Below are positions 35,332 to 43,771 of a DNA stretch of 64,000 nt, one piece after another (positions within the stretch are counted from its first letter, which is position 1; each line of letters opens with the position of its first letter). The translations under genes were made by a program, and so were the position numbers. The notes below the pieces were generated by a model that searched no databases, was not told where the DNA came from, and saw only the letters and a list, made by a program, of their open reading frames with translations. The DNA is from an uncultured Roseovarius sp. (lineage in GTDB: Bacteria; Pseudomonadota; Alphaproteobacteria; Rhodobacterales; Rhodobacteraceae): assembly GCF_947259555.1 (NCBI RefSeq), contig NZ_CAMYMD010000100.1, positions 65,944-129,943 on the forward strand, read 5' to 3'.

Positions 35332-36378
35332 ATGACCAACCACAAGATTGCCTTGATCCCCGGTGACGGGATCGGAAAGGATGTGACAGAGGCGGCGATG
35401 ACGGTGATGGACACTGTTGCCGCCACCGCCGGTTTCAGATTGCAAACAGAGAGCTTTCCATGGTCCTGCGCGCACTATCACGAGACCGGCGCGATGATGC
35501 CCGAGGATGGTATCGAGACGCTGCGCGCCTTCGATGCCATCTATCTTGGCGCGGTCGGCTGGCCAGACTCGGTGCCGGATGCGGTGTCTTTGCATGGGCT
35601 GCTCCTGCCGATCCGCAAGGCGTTCGACCAATATGCAAACATCCGTCCACACCGTCTTTTGCCCGGCGTCGAGGGCCCGCTGAAATCCGGCGCATTTGAC
35701 ATCCTGTGCATCCGCGAAAACACCGAAGGCGAATATTCCGGCGCAGGCGGTCGTGTCCATCAGGGGCGCGACAACGAAGTGGCGGTGGAAACCTCTGTCT
35801 TTACCCGCAAGGGCGTTGAACGCATCCTGCGCTTCGGGTTTGAGCAGGCTCGCACGCGGCGCGGTCATCTGACGTCTGTCACCAAGTCGAACGCGCAACA
35901 ATATTCCATGGTCTTTTGGGATGAAATGACACGCGCCCTGGCCTCCGAATATCCGGATGTCACGGTCAGCCATATCCATATTGATGCCATGGCCGCCAAA
36001 ATGGTGATGGCGCCCGAAACGCTTGATGTGGTCGTGGCCTCCAACCTGTTCGGGGATATCCTGACAGATCTGGGCGCCGCCATTCAGGGCGGGCTCGGCT
36101 TTGCCGCTTCGGCCAATATCTGCCCGGACCGCTCTGCGCCGTCGATGTTCGAGCCAGTCCACGGATCGGCCCCCGATATCGCCGGGACAGGGATCGCCAA
36201 TCCGATCGCGGCAATCTGGTCGGGTGCAATGATGCTGCATCACCTGGGCGAAACCGCCGCCGCAGACGCAGTCGAACAGGCCATCGCCGCGACCACCGAA
36301 CAGGGCATTCGCGTGCGTCCCGGCAGTAACAGCACCGACGAGATCACCAGCGCGGTGATCGCGGCATTGAAAGGCTGA
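35332..36378 (+). CDS. Isocitrate/isopropylmalate-dehydrogenase-family enzyme, tartrate dehydrogenase-like
   Basis: This 348-residue enzyme is a decarboxylating 3-hydroxyacid dehydrogenase: IALIPGDGIGKDV at the N terminus, substrate-binding RENTEGEYSG, SVTKSNAQQYS with the catalytic Lys, FGDILTDLGAAI with metal-binding Asp, and MFEPVHGSAPDIAGTGIANP. The subgroup features match TtuC/DmlA (D-malate, tartrate). The ATG at 35332 with AAGGGA upstream is preferred; the ATG at 35305, overlapping the previous stop, would add nine residues. It probably handles a hydroxylated C4 acid late in the operon's pathway. Confidence 0.85.
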   Translation: MTNHKIALIPGDGIGKDVTEAAMTVMDTVAATAGFRLQTESFPWSCAHYHETGAMMPEDGIETLRAFDAIYLGAVGWPDSVPDAVSLHGLLLPIRKAFDQYANIRPHRLLPGVEGPLKSGAFDILCIRENTEGEYSGAGGRVHQGRDNEVAVETSVFTRKGVERILRFGFEQARTRRGHLTSVTKSNAQQYSMVFWDEMTRALASEYPDVTVSHIHIDAMAAKMVMAPETLDVVVASNLFGDILTDLGAAIQGGLGFAASANICPDRSAPSMFEPVHGSAPDIAGTGIANPIAAIWSGAMMLHHLGETAAADAVEQAIAATTEQGIRVRPGSNSTDEITSAVIAALKG

Positions 36379-36381
36379 CCG

Positions 36382-37827
36382 ATGAAACTCTCTGACCCGG
36401 ATCTGTTCCGTGAGGCCGCAGTGATCAATGGCGATTGGATTGCGCGCCCCGACATGCAAGTGATCAATCCCGCCAGTGGCACGGCCATGGGCAGCATGCC
36501 CGACATCACCGCCGAAGAAACCACGCGCGCCATCAAGGCCGCTGAGGCGGCTATGATCGATTGGCGCGCCCGCACGCATGCGCAACGGGCCGACATTCTC
36601 ATGCGCTGGCATGACCTGTTGTTGCAAAACACCGAAGATCTGGCGCAAATTCTGACAGCGGAGCAAGGCAAACCGCTGGCCGAGGCACGTGGCGAAGTGG
36701 CCTATGGCGCCTCGTTCATCCGCTGGTTTGCCGAAGAGGCGCGGCGCATTGACGGTGCGATCATCCCCTCGCCCCTGCCCGGCAAAAGGATACTTGCCAT
36801 GAAAGAGCCCGTGGGGGTCTGCGCCATCATCACGCCGTGGAACTTTCCGATCGCGATGATCACCCGCAAGGTGGCGCCCGGGCTGGCGGCGGGCTGTACC
36901 ATGGTGGTCAAACCTTCTGATTTCACGCCCTACTCTGCTCTTGCGCTGGCTGTTCTGGCCGAGCGGGCCGGCCTGCCTGCGGGTGCGCTCAATGTGCTGA
37001 CGGGGCGCCCTGAAATCATTGGCGAGACCCTGACCGCATCGCCCGTGGTGCGCAAACTCTCGTTTACGGGATCGACGCGGGTCGGCGCACTTCTGGCCGA
37101 GCAATGCGCGCCGACACTCAAGAAACTCTCGCTCGAACTGGGTGGAAATGCGCCGTTCATCGTGTTCGATGACGCCGATCTGCTTGCTGCGGTAGAAGGG
37201 GCGATGCTCTCGAAATTCCGCAATGGCGGGCAGACTTGCGTCTGCGCGAACCGGATTCTGGTCCAAGCCGGGATCCACGACGAGTTCGTGGCTGCGTTGT
37301 GCAAGCGCGTGACCGCGCTCAGGGTTGGCCCGGGCGACGCCGATGGCACAGATATCGGCCCGATGATCAACGCGGCCGCGACGCGCAAAATCAGCGTGCA
37401 TGTTGAAGACGCACTGTCACGCGGTGCGCGACGCGTCACCCCGGCTCGTGACCTGGCGGAGCAATATGCAGACCCCGTGGTGCTCACCGGGGCCACGACA
37501 GACATGCAACTCGCGGCGGAAGAGACCTTTGGCCCGGTGGCCCCCGTGTTCCGCTTTGAAACAGAAGATGAGGCGATGAAGCTCGCGAATGGCACGCCCT
37601 ATGGCCTTGCCGCCTATTTCTACACCCGCGACCTGGCCCGCGCGTTTCGCGTGGGCGAAGCCTTGGAATTCGGCATCGTGGCGCTCAACACCGGTGTCGT
37701 CAGCCATGCCGAGGCCCCGTTCGGCGGGGTAAAGGCGTCTGGCCTCGGTCGCGAGGGCGCGCGCGAAGGGATCGAGGAATATCTTGAAACGAAGGCGTTT
37801 CACCTTGGGGGGCTTCGGGCCCCGTGA
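36382..37827 (+). CDS. Succinate-semialdehyde dehydrogenase-like ALDH (GabD family)
   Basis: This 481-residue ALDH has the GabD-typical stretches LTAEQGKPLAEARGEVAYGASFIRW and MITRKVAPGLAAGC, catalytic Glu252 (LELGGNAP) and the double-Cys active site C286/C288 (GQTCVCANR) that marks succinate/glutarate semialdehyde dehydrogenases. With a tartrate-dehydrogenase-like gene 3 bases upstream it suggests that carbon from the pathway enters the TCA cycle as a C4 acid. It is the last gene of the operon; repeat copy 3 follows 98 bases after its stop. Confidence 0.88.
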   Translation: MKLSDPDLFREAAVINGDWIARPDMQVINPASGTAMGSMPDITAEETTRAIKAAEAAMIDWRARTHAQRADILMRWHDLLLQNTEDLAQILTAEQGKPLAEARGEVAYGASFIRWFAEEARRIDGAIIPSPLPGKRILAMKEPVGVCAIITPWNFPIAMITRKVAPGLAAGCTMVVKPSDFTPYSALALAVLAERAGLPAGALNVLTGRPEIIGETLTASPVVRKLSFTGSTRVGALLAEQCAPTLKKLSLELGGNAPFIVFDDADLLAAVEGAMLSKFRNGGQTCVCANRILVQAGIHDEFVAALCKRVTALRVGPGDADGTDIGPMINAAATRKISVHVEDALSRGARRVTPARDLAEQYADPVVLTGATTDMQLAAEETFGPVAPVFRFETEDEAMKLANGTPYGLAAYFYTRDLARAFRVGEALEFGIVALNTGVVSHAEAPFGGVKASGLGREGAREGIEEYLETKAFHLGGLRAP

Positions 37828-38174
37828 CGCCTGACGGAGAAGCGCACGTAGCCGCTTCTCCAGCGCAGTCTCTTGTCGGCATGGTCATTGAACTGATGTG
37901 GGTTTGCCGGAGGCTGTTTTCAGTTAAAGCAATTTCAGAAAAAGTTGATAGACTTTTTCGGTTCGAAATTGCGCAAAAACAATGAACGACAGCGTTACGA
38001 CTGTTTCAACGAAAAGTCGAAACGCTGTCGTTTCGCTGCCACCGGATAGCCGGCGTGAGCTGAAGCAACGGCTCAGCGGTCGTCCATCTCGGCGCGACCG
38101 GCCCATCTGCACGCTGCGGGAACCGCACAGGTCGAATGATGCTGCAACCGGAAGGCAGGTTTGGCAATGAACAT
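37828..38174. other. Convergent intergenic region holding repeat copy 3
   Basis: 347 bases between the ends of the GabD-like gene (+) and the GntR gene (-). Bases 37926-38032 are the repeat (own entry). The first ~98 bases and the last ~142 show no coding signal or recognisable element; open frames here begin inside the repeat (MNDSVTTVSTK) and are not genes. Confidence 0.7.
37926..38032 (+). repeat. Two-hairpin interspersed repeat, copy 3
   Basis: Third copy of the element, nearly identical to copy 2. Hairpin B is longest here: AACGACAGCGTT pairs perfectly with AACGCTGTCGTT (12 bp), enclosing GACT/AGTC. Compared with copy 1, where the same stem is CTAC/GTAG at its base, both sides changed, which is evidence for selection on pairing. 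Again it sits between convergent genes. Confidence 0.92.
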
Positions 38175-38879
38175 TCAGTCCGCCCTCAGCAAGTTGACCA
38201 AATCCGGTTCGGCCTTGTGGGGTCGGGTAAAGTCGAGATCCAGCCGGATGTGTTCAAGATGTTCTCGTGTGAGCTTTGAGGCGCGCTTGACGTTTCGGGC
38301 TTCGATGGCTTCGAGGATTTGTTCGTGCTCGTCGTCGCGGCAGCAAGACGGCCGCCCCGAGCCGAACATGGCTACAATCAGCGACGTGCGTGTCACCAGT
38401 TCACGAAGCGTTCGGGTCAGAAAGGCGTTTCCTGACACCGTTGCGACGAGAACGTGGAATTCGCCGGACAGTCTGATGATTTCCTGACGGTTTTCGGACT
38501 GGCGCGCCTGTTTTTCCTTGTTGATATGCTCATTCAGCGTCTCGAGGCCCTGTTCGTCGATGCTTTCCGCTGCTTTGGCAGTCAGGCTGGGCTCGATGTG
38601 AATCCGTGCCTCGAACACCTCGTCCGCGTCTTTCTGGTCCGGGCAGGCCACAAAAGCCCCACGGTTGGATCGAAGCTCGACAATTCCCCGGCTCGCCAGC
38701 AGCAGCAGCGCCCGGCGCGCCTTCATCCGGCCAACCCCGAAACTTTCGCAAATGGTTGATTCGCTCAGCTTGGTCATCGGGGCCAATGCCTGCTGCATCA
38801 CCGCGCTATAGATCCGGTCCACAATCTTATGCTCATCGTTCAGCGACGATTTCGTGTCATGAATGTGCCGAACTGCCAT
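38175..38879 (-). CDS. GntR-family (FCD domain) transcriptional regulator
   Basis: This 234-residue regulator has an N-terminal winged HTH (KLSESTICESFGVGRMKARRALLLLASRGIVELRSNRGAFVA, about residues 38-80) and an all-helical FCD ligand domain (EARIHIEPSLTAKAAE; GEFHVLVATVSGN with a metal-type His; DDEHEQILEAIEARNVKRA). These sense small organic acids. The start is the ATG at 38879, with GGAGG upstream; the frame stays open to 39083 but that part overlaps the promoter. It is divergent from the ABC operon at 39098 and probably represses it through the dyads at 38941-39009. Confidence 0.9.
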   Translation of the reverse strand: MAVRHIHDTKSSLNDEHKIVDRIYSAVMQQALAPMTKLSESTICESFGVGRMKARRALLLLASRGIVELRSNRGAFVACPDQKDADEVFEARIHIEPSLTAKAAESIDEQGLETLNEHINKEKQARQSENRQEIIRLSGEFHVLVATVSGNAFLTRTLRELVTRTSLIVAMFGSGRPSCCRDDEHEQILEAIEARNVKRASKLTREHLEHIRLDLDFTRPHKAEPDLVNLLRAD

Positions 38880-38940
38880 TGCCTCAGCCTCCGATTCTAT
38901 TTCGATTTCAGTATGTTTGAACAGCACGCTACAGCCAAAT

Positions 38941-39009
38941 CGTGTCAACGAGAATACTATAAGTTGCCGACGAATACGATTCAATCGTTGACACGGATTG
39001 TTAACAATC
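38941..39009. promoter_or_regulatory. Divergent promoter with operator dyads (GntR gene / ABC importer)
   Basis: CGTGTCAACGA (38941-38951) and its exact complement TCGTTGACACG (38985-38995) are 33 bases apart. Each arm contains TTGACA reading outward, on + at 38988-38993 and on - at 38948-38943, so the arms overlap likely -35 boxes of both genes. Next to the + arm is the perfect 14-bp palindrome GATTGTTAACAATC (38996-39009), which would fall between -35 and a weak -10 (TTTACT near 39012). This suits repression by the adjacent GntR protein; a promoter call is inference. Confidence 0.5.
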
Positions 39010-39097
39010 GTTTTACTTGTGTCAGCCTGCCAACGCAAGATGGCCTCGGCAATCCGGCTCGCTACACGTCGGGTGAAGTTCAACGGAGGAGAAAATC

Positions 39098-40285
39098 ATG
39101 AAACGCAGAACAGTTCTGAAGTCCGCTGCGGCAGCGGCGGCCTTGTCCGCTCTAACGGCCACCGGCGCGCTGGCAGAAAACCCGACACTGAAGATCGGGT
39201 TCGTCGGCGTCACAAGCGGCCCGGCCGCGGCCTGGGGAATTTCCAACCAGCGCTCGATGGAGGTGCGGGCAGACTGGATCAACGAAACCGGTGGCTACAC
39301 AATCGGTGATACCACTTATGACATTGAAATCGTGTCGTTCGATGACCAAAAGGACCCCAAGCGCGCCATCGCCGGCATGGAGAAGATGGCGCAGGAAGGC
39401 ATCCATTACGTGGTCGGGCCGAACGTGGATGACGGCGCCGCCGCCGTGCGTCCCGTGGCCGAGGCCAACGGGATCATGTACTTCCCCTATGCCTTCCCGA
39501 AATCGCTGTATTCGGCCCCGGCGTCAAATGCGGTTCTGGGTATGGTCGCCAACTATCAGTCCGGCCCGGCCATCTACAAATATCTGATGGAAAACGAGGG
39601 CGTCGAAACCGTCGCGTTTATCGCCGCCAATGAATCCGACCCGCTTAGCCAGCGGGACGGCGGTGTCGCCGCCGCCAAGGAGCTTGGGCTGGAAATTGTC
39701 TCGGACAACATCACCTACCAGGTCGATACGACCGACTTCACCCCCGTGCTGACTCCGGTGATGCGGTCACAACCTGACTTGCTGGTTCTGTCCGGGGTTT
39801 CGCCCGCCAACGCACCGCAGCTGATCCGCTCGGCACGCGAGCTGGGATTCCAGGGGGTGATCTCGACGGAAACCGCGCAGGATGCGCAGGTTCTGCGCGA
39901 AGGTGCCGGTGATCTGGCCAACGGATTCATCTCGGTTGGTGGGGCTTCGACACCGGAACTGGCATCGGACATGATGCGCGAATTCGTGCAGCGCTACACC
40001 GATATGTTCGGCGAATATAACGACGAGTCGAACACCAAGGTCTACGCTCTCGAATACATCCTCGAAACTCTGAAGGCAGACCCGCCCGCCATCGACGATG
40101 TTGACGCCTTCCAGGCGACCATGGACACGTTCGAAGCGCCGAACCCCTACATGGTTGGTGACGCCAAGCTGCGCTACGTGGGGATGACCTCGTTCGGCCA
40201 GAAGCGTCAGCTCGCCGTGCCGCTCGTCGTCAATGTCTACCAGGACGGAGAGTTCGAAACCCTCTTCGTCGCGGAAGTCGACTAA
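39098..40285 (+). CDS. ABC transporter substrate-binding protein, branched-chain amino acid/amide type
   Basis: This 395-residue periplasmic binding protein (Leu/Ile/Val-binding family, peripla_BP_6) starts with KRRTVLK and an Ala-rich segment ending ALA before residue 27; the twin Arg suggests Tat or Sec export. The mature part begins LKIGFVGVTSGPAAAWG and contains DDQKDPKRAIAGMEKMAQEGIHYVVGP. RBS GGAGGA lies 7 bases before the ATG. It is the first gene of a five-gene importer plus racemase operon. Relatives bind amino acids, amides or urea; the neighbouring catabolic genes make a cyclic or acylated nitrogen compound possible. Confidence 0.9.
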   Translation: MKRRTVLKSAAAAAALSALTATGALAENPTLKIGFVGVTSGPAAAWGISNQRSMEVRADWINETGGYTIGDTTYDIEIVSFDDQKDPKRAIAGMEKMAQEGIHYVVGPNVDDGAAAVRPVAEANGIMYFPYAFPKSLYSAPASNAVLGMVANYQSGPAIYKYLMENEGVETVAFIAANESDPLSQRDGGVAAAKELGLEIVSDNITYQVDTTDFTPVLTPVMRSQPDLLVLSGVSPANAPQLIRSARELGFQGVISTETAQDAQVLREGAGDLANGFISVGGASTPELASDMMREFVQRYTDMFGEYNDESNTKVYALEYILETLKADPPAIDDVDAFQATMDTFEAPNPYMVGDAKLRYVGMTSFGQKRQLAVPLVVNVYQDGEFETLFVAEVD

Positions 40286-40296
40286 GGGTCCACCTC

Positions 40297-40327
40297 TGAT
40301 CCGATCGGGGTTTCCTCGATCGGATCA
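40297..40327 (+). promoter_or_regulatory. Intercistronic hairpin between binding-protein and permease genes
   Basis: TGATCCGATCG (40297-40307), a 9-base loop, and the exact complement CGATCGGATCA (40317-40327). There is no T-run, so simple rho-independent termination is unlikely. The position, just after the binding-protein gene, suggests mRNA protection or partial read-through that sets the binding protein above the permeases. Confidence 0.75.
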
Positions 40328-40397
40328 TCCTGAACTCCGGGCCGGCAACCGGGCCTGTAGTCACCAAAATCACCAAGAAATATCCGGCGGGGACGGT

Positions 40398-41267
40398 ATG
40401 GAACAAATTCTTGCAAACGGGATCTACCTGGGCTCGCAATACGCGATGATCGCCCTTGGTCTGACCCTGATATTTGCCCTGATGAACGTGCTCAACTTTG
40501 CCCATGGGCAGATGTACGTTCTGGGCGGGTTCGTCACGTATACTTTCTATGGGCAGATGGGGTTTCCCTTTGTCGTGGGGCTTTTGATGTCTTGCGTCAC
40601 TCTTTTCGTATTGGGTGCGCTGATCGAGAAGTTTCTTTTTGGACCGGTGATCAAACGATCATCCCGGGAAGAAAGCACCATGCTCCTGGCTGCCGGGCTC
40701 GCGTTCTTCCTGGACGCGGTCATCCTGCTGGTTTTCGGAGAGAAACAGCGCGGTGTGCCAAAGATCGTAGACGGCGTGTTCAACTGGGACTTCCGGTTGA
40801 TCATGCCCTATGACCGCATCCTGATCTGCGTCCTCGCCATCATTTCGATCGTCGGTTTCATTCTGTTCATGCAGTACACCAAGACCGGTCGCGCCCTGCG
40901 CGCCTTGGCGCAGGACCGGACCGCCGCCCAGCTGATGGGCGTGAATGTCGATCGCTATTCGATGATTGGCTTTGCCCTCGGGGCGATGCTGGCCGGCCTT
41001 GTTGGCGGGCTGCTTGTCACCATAACCGGCATCAATCTCGGGATGGGCGGGCCGACCTCGATCAAGGCCTTCATGATGGTAATGATCGGCGGGGCCGGTG
41101 TGATCTCCGGCGCGATTGCCGGTGGGATCATCCTCGGCTTCCTGGAAGCCATCGGTCTCGCGGTTCTCTACCAATATGGCGACATCACCTATCTGCTGAT
41201 CTTTGTGTCGCTGATGATTTTCCTGGCCTTCCGCCCGCAAGGGCTGATGGGAAAGCCGTGGGGTTGA
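40398..41267 (+). CDS. ABC transporter permease, LivH type
   Basis: This 289-residue inner-membrane permease starts MEQILANGIYLGSQYAMIALGLTLIF, typical of LivH, and has several hydrophobic segments. The cytoplasmic loop TGRALRALAQDRTAAQLMGVNVDRYSMIGFALG is the family EAA-like region. The ATG at 40398 is used; an earlier in-frame opening runs through the hairpin region and into the binding-protein gene. It transports the ligand of the protein at 39098. Confidence 0.92.
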   Translation: MEQILANGIYLGSQYAMIALGLTLIFALMNVLNFAHGQMYVLGGFVTYTFYGQMGFPFVVGLLMSCVTLFVLGALIEKFLFGPVIKRSSREESTMLLAAGLAFFLDAVILLVFGEKQRGVPKIVDGVFNWDFRLIMPYDRILICVLAIISIVGFILFMQYTKTGRALRALAQDRTAAQLMGVNVDRYSMIGFALGAMLAGLVGGLLVTITGINLGMGGPTSIKAFMMVMIGGAGVISGAIAGGIILGFLEAIGLAVLYQYGDITYLLIFVSLMIFLAFRPQGLMGKPWG

Positions 41268-41271
41268 TAAG

Positions 41272-42258
41272 ATGTTGAAACTATCACTGACTCAATGGAT
41301 CGGTGCTGGCGTATTTTTTGCCGCTGTTTTCGTGGTGGCGCCGGTCACAATCGCCGTACTTGGACGAACCGATCTTTTCTACACCCTGACATCCGTGGGG
41401 CTGCTGGCCATTGCCAGCGCCGGAGTCTGGCTGACCTTCTATATCGGACGGATCAATATCGGCCAGGGGGCATTTGCGCTGTTGGGCGCTTATGTCTCGG
41501 CCATTCTGGTCACCAAGGCGGGGATGTCATTCTGGATATCGCTGCCCATCGCAGGCCTGTTCGCGGCCTTCGTGGCGGTGCTGATCGGGCTGCCGATCCT
41601 GCGGCTGAAAGGCGTCTACTTTGCCATGATCACCCTGGTTCTGACGCAGGTCTTCACGTTGACCGCTCTGGCGTTACCGATCACCAACGGTGCCAAGGGC
41701 ATAACGTCCATACCGCTGCCGGGGGAGTTGTCTGTCCTTGGGCTCACGCTCATTCCCGATTTTGCCACGCTGGATAACCCACGCCAAGCCTTCTATTACA
41801 CGACCGCCGTGCTGATGGTCCTGACATTCGCGGCCATGTACCGGCTGGTCAATTCGCGGCTCGGCCACCTGTGCCGGTCGATGCAGCAGAACGAGGAACT
41901 GGCCAGCTCCATCGGGGTCAACATCGCCTATATCCGGATCGTAATCTACGCAATCGCCTCGTTCTTTGGCGGTGTCGGCGGCGCGATGTTCGGCTCAATC
42001 GCACAATCGGTCTATCCGTCCAGTTTTCAGGTCGCCGACAGTGTCAACTTCATGCTGAACTGCTTCCTTGGCGGGCTGGGATACGTATTCGGGCCAATGC
42101 TTGGCACGTTTGTTCTCTATTTCGGATGGGACCTGCTGTTCGAGTTCGGCAAGTACCAGATGCTGATCTATTCCAGCGTGCTGATCTTCCTCATACTCGT
42201 CTTGCCCAATGGTCTGTTGAGCCTGCGGCTGTCAAAAAAGAGAGGGCAGGATAAATGA
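41272..42258 (+). CDS. ABC transporter permease, LivM type
   Basis: This 328-residue second permease has many hydrophobic segments, the LivM loop SRLGHLCRSMQQNEELASSIGVNIAYIRI and the FFGGVGGAMFG motif. It starts 4 bases after the first permease gene, and its stop overlaps the ATPase start in an ATGA (42255-42258). Confidence 0.92.
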   Translation: MLKLSLTQWIGAGVFFAAVFVVAPVTIAVLGRTDLFYTLTSVGLLAIASAGVWLTFYIGRINIGQGAFALLGAYVSAILVTKAGMSFWISLPIAGLFAAFVAVLIGLPILRLKGVYFAMITLVLTQVFTLTALALPITNGAKGITSIPLPGELSVLGLTLIPDFATLDNPRQAFYYTTAVLMVLTFAAMYRLVNSRLGHLCRSMQQNEELASSIGVNIAYIRIVIYAIASFFGGVGGAMFGSIAQSVYPSSFQVADSVNFMLNCFLGGLGYVFGPMLGTFVLYFGWDLLFEFGKYQMLIYSSVLIFLILVLPNGLLSLRLSKKRGQDK

Positions 42259-43037
42259 GCGCGCTTCTCGAAATCAATCACGTCACCAAGAAGTTCGGCG
42301 GCCTGACGGCGAACAATGACATCACCTTCAGCGTGCATGAAAACGAAATCCTGTCGGTAATCGGGCCCAATGGCGCGGGCAAGTCGACGCTGTTCAAGAT
42401 GATCTCGTCCTTCCTGCCCACCACAAATGGAGAGGTTCTCTTCAAGGGCGAGCGCATCTCGAACCTCAGGCCGCATATCGTGGCCCGCAAGGGAATCGTG
42501 CGCACCTTTCAGGAAACCACGATTTTCAAGTCGATGACGGTGCGCGAAAGTATCATCGTCGCCCAGCATCTGCGCGCCAAGGCTTCGCTGGCCGGGTATT
42601 TCTGGGGCACCAAAACCGCGCATGAGGATGTCGAGAGCTTTGGCCACTACGCCGACGATCTGATCGAGTTTCTGGGGATGTCGGAAATCGCGGGCGAACA
42701 GGCATCGAACCTGCCTCAGGGCAACCTGCGTGCGCTCGGAATCGCGATCGGGCTGGCGACCGACCCGAAGGTCTTGCTGCTGGATGAGCCTTTCGCCGGG
42801 ATGAACCACGATGAAACCATGAGCATGGTCGATCTGGTCCGCAAGGTGCGCGACGAACGCGAGGTGACGGTGCTTCTGGTCGAACACGATATGTCCGCGG
42901 TGATGAAAATTTCCGACCGGATCGTCGTGCTCAATTTCGGCGAGATGATCGCCGAGGGCACCCCGTTGGAAATCCAGAACGACGAGCGCGTGATCGAGGC
43001 TTATCTCGGCAGTGCCGACGACGAGATAGGGATCTGA
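42255..43037 (+). CDS. ABC transporter ATPase, LivG type
   Basis: This 260-residue ATPase has Walker A GPNGAGKST, the LivG-specific ARKGIVRTFQETTIFKSMTV Q-loop region, and Walker B KVLLLDEPFAGMN. The signature motif is NLPQGNLRAL instead of LSxGxQR, a clear deviation (Ser to Pro, Gln to Asn, and so on) that still lies at the right place. The C-terminal ADDEIGI ends the LivG fold. It pairs with the LivF-type ATPase that follows after 3 bases. Confidence 0.9.
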   Translation: MSALLEINHVTKKFGGLTANNDITFSVHENEILSVIGPNGAGKSTLFKMISSFLPTTNGEVLFKGERISNLRPHIVARKGIVRTFQETTIFKSMTVRESIIVAQHLRAKASLAGYFWGTKTAHEDVESFGHYADDLIEFLGMSEIAGEQASNLPQGNLRALGIAIGLATDPKVLLLDEPFAGMNHDETMSMVDLVRKVRDEREVTVLLVEHDMSAVMKISDRIVVLNFGEMIAEGTPLEIQNDERVIEAYLGSADDEIGI

Positions 43038-43040
43038 ACC

Positions 43041-43763
43041 ATGGGCAAGATGTTGGAATTCAAGGATGTCGAACTCTACTACGATCACGTATATGCGCTG
43101 AAAGGTGTTTCGATCGATCTTGAGCAGGGCGAAACCGTGGCCCTGATCGGCGCGAACGGGGCCGGGAAAAGCTCGATTCTACGGGCGATCACCGGATTGG
43201 CCAAACCGAGGTCGGGCAGCGTTCATTTCGAAGGGCGGCAGATCGACGGGACAAACCCCGCTGACATTGTGGCGGCTGGCATCGCAATGGTGCCCGAAGG
43301 CCGCCGCGTGTTCCCGTATATGAGCGTCAAGGACAACCTTCTGATGGGCGCGTTCGCGCGGGCCAAGAACTCTGGCGTTCAGGACACGCTCGATAGCGTT
43401 CTGGACCGCTTTCCCCGCCTGAAGGAACGGTACAAGCAATCGGCAGGAACGCTGTCGGGCGGCGAGCAGCAGATGATGGTGATTGGCCGTGCATTGATGG
43501 CAAGGCCGCGGCTCTTGCTGCTTGACGAGCCGTCACTCGGGATTGCGCCCAAGCTGGTTCAGGACATTGCCCGTTCGATTGTGGCGATCAACCGGGATGA
43601 GGGTGTCTCGGTGCTGCTTGTCGAACAGAACTCGCGCATGGCGCTGTCGATTTCGAACCGGGCCTACGCGCTGAGCACCGGAAACGTGGTGATCGAGGGC
43701 AATTCCAAGGAGTTGCTGCACGACGACCGGATCAAGGCCGCCTATCTTGGCGGCGAAGTATAG
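43041..43763 (+). CDS. ABC transporter ATPase, LivF type
   Basis: This 240-residue ATPase has Walker A GANGAGKSS, signature LSGGEQQMMVIGRALM and Walker B LLLLDEPSLGIAPKLV, the last being typical of LivF. It completes the importer (binding protein, two permeases, two ATPases). The racemase gene starts 8 bases downstream. Confidence 0.92.
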   Translation: MGKMLEFKDVELYYDHVYALKGVSIDLEQGETVALIGANGAGKSSILRAITGLAKPRSGSVHFEGRQIDGTNPADIVAAGIAMVPEGRRVFPYMSVKDNLLMGAFARAKNSGVQDTLDSVLDRFPRLKERYKQSAGTLSGGEQQMMVIGRALMARPRLLLLDEPSLGIAPKLVQDIARSIVAINRDEGVSVLLVEQNSRMALSISNRAYALSTGNVVIEGNSKELLHDDRIKAAYLGGEV

Positions 43764-43771
43764 AGGGCGGC

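Noticed and set aside
35263..37401. 712-codon open frame on the - strand
   Set aside because: It is antisense to the tartrate-dehydrogenase-like and GabD-like genes, which have complete catalytic motifs. The antisense product is His/Gly/Arg rich with no domain; such frames are common in GC-rich DNA.
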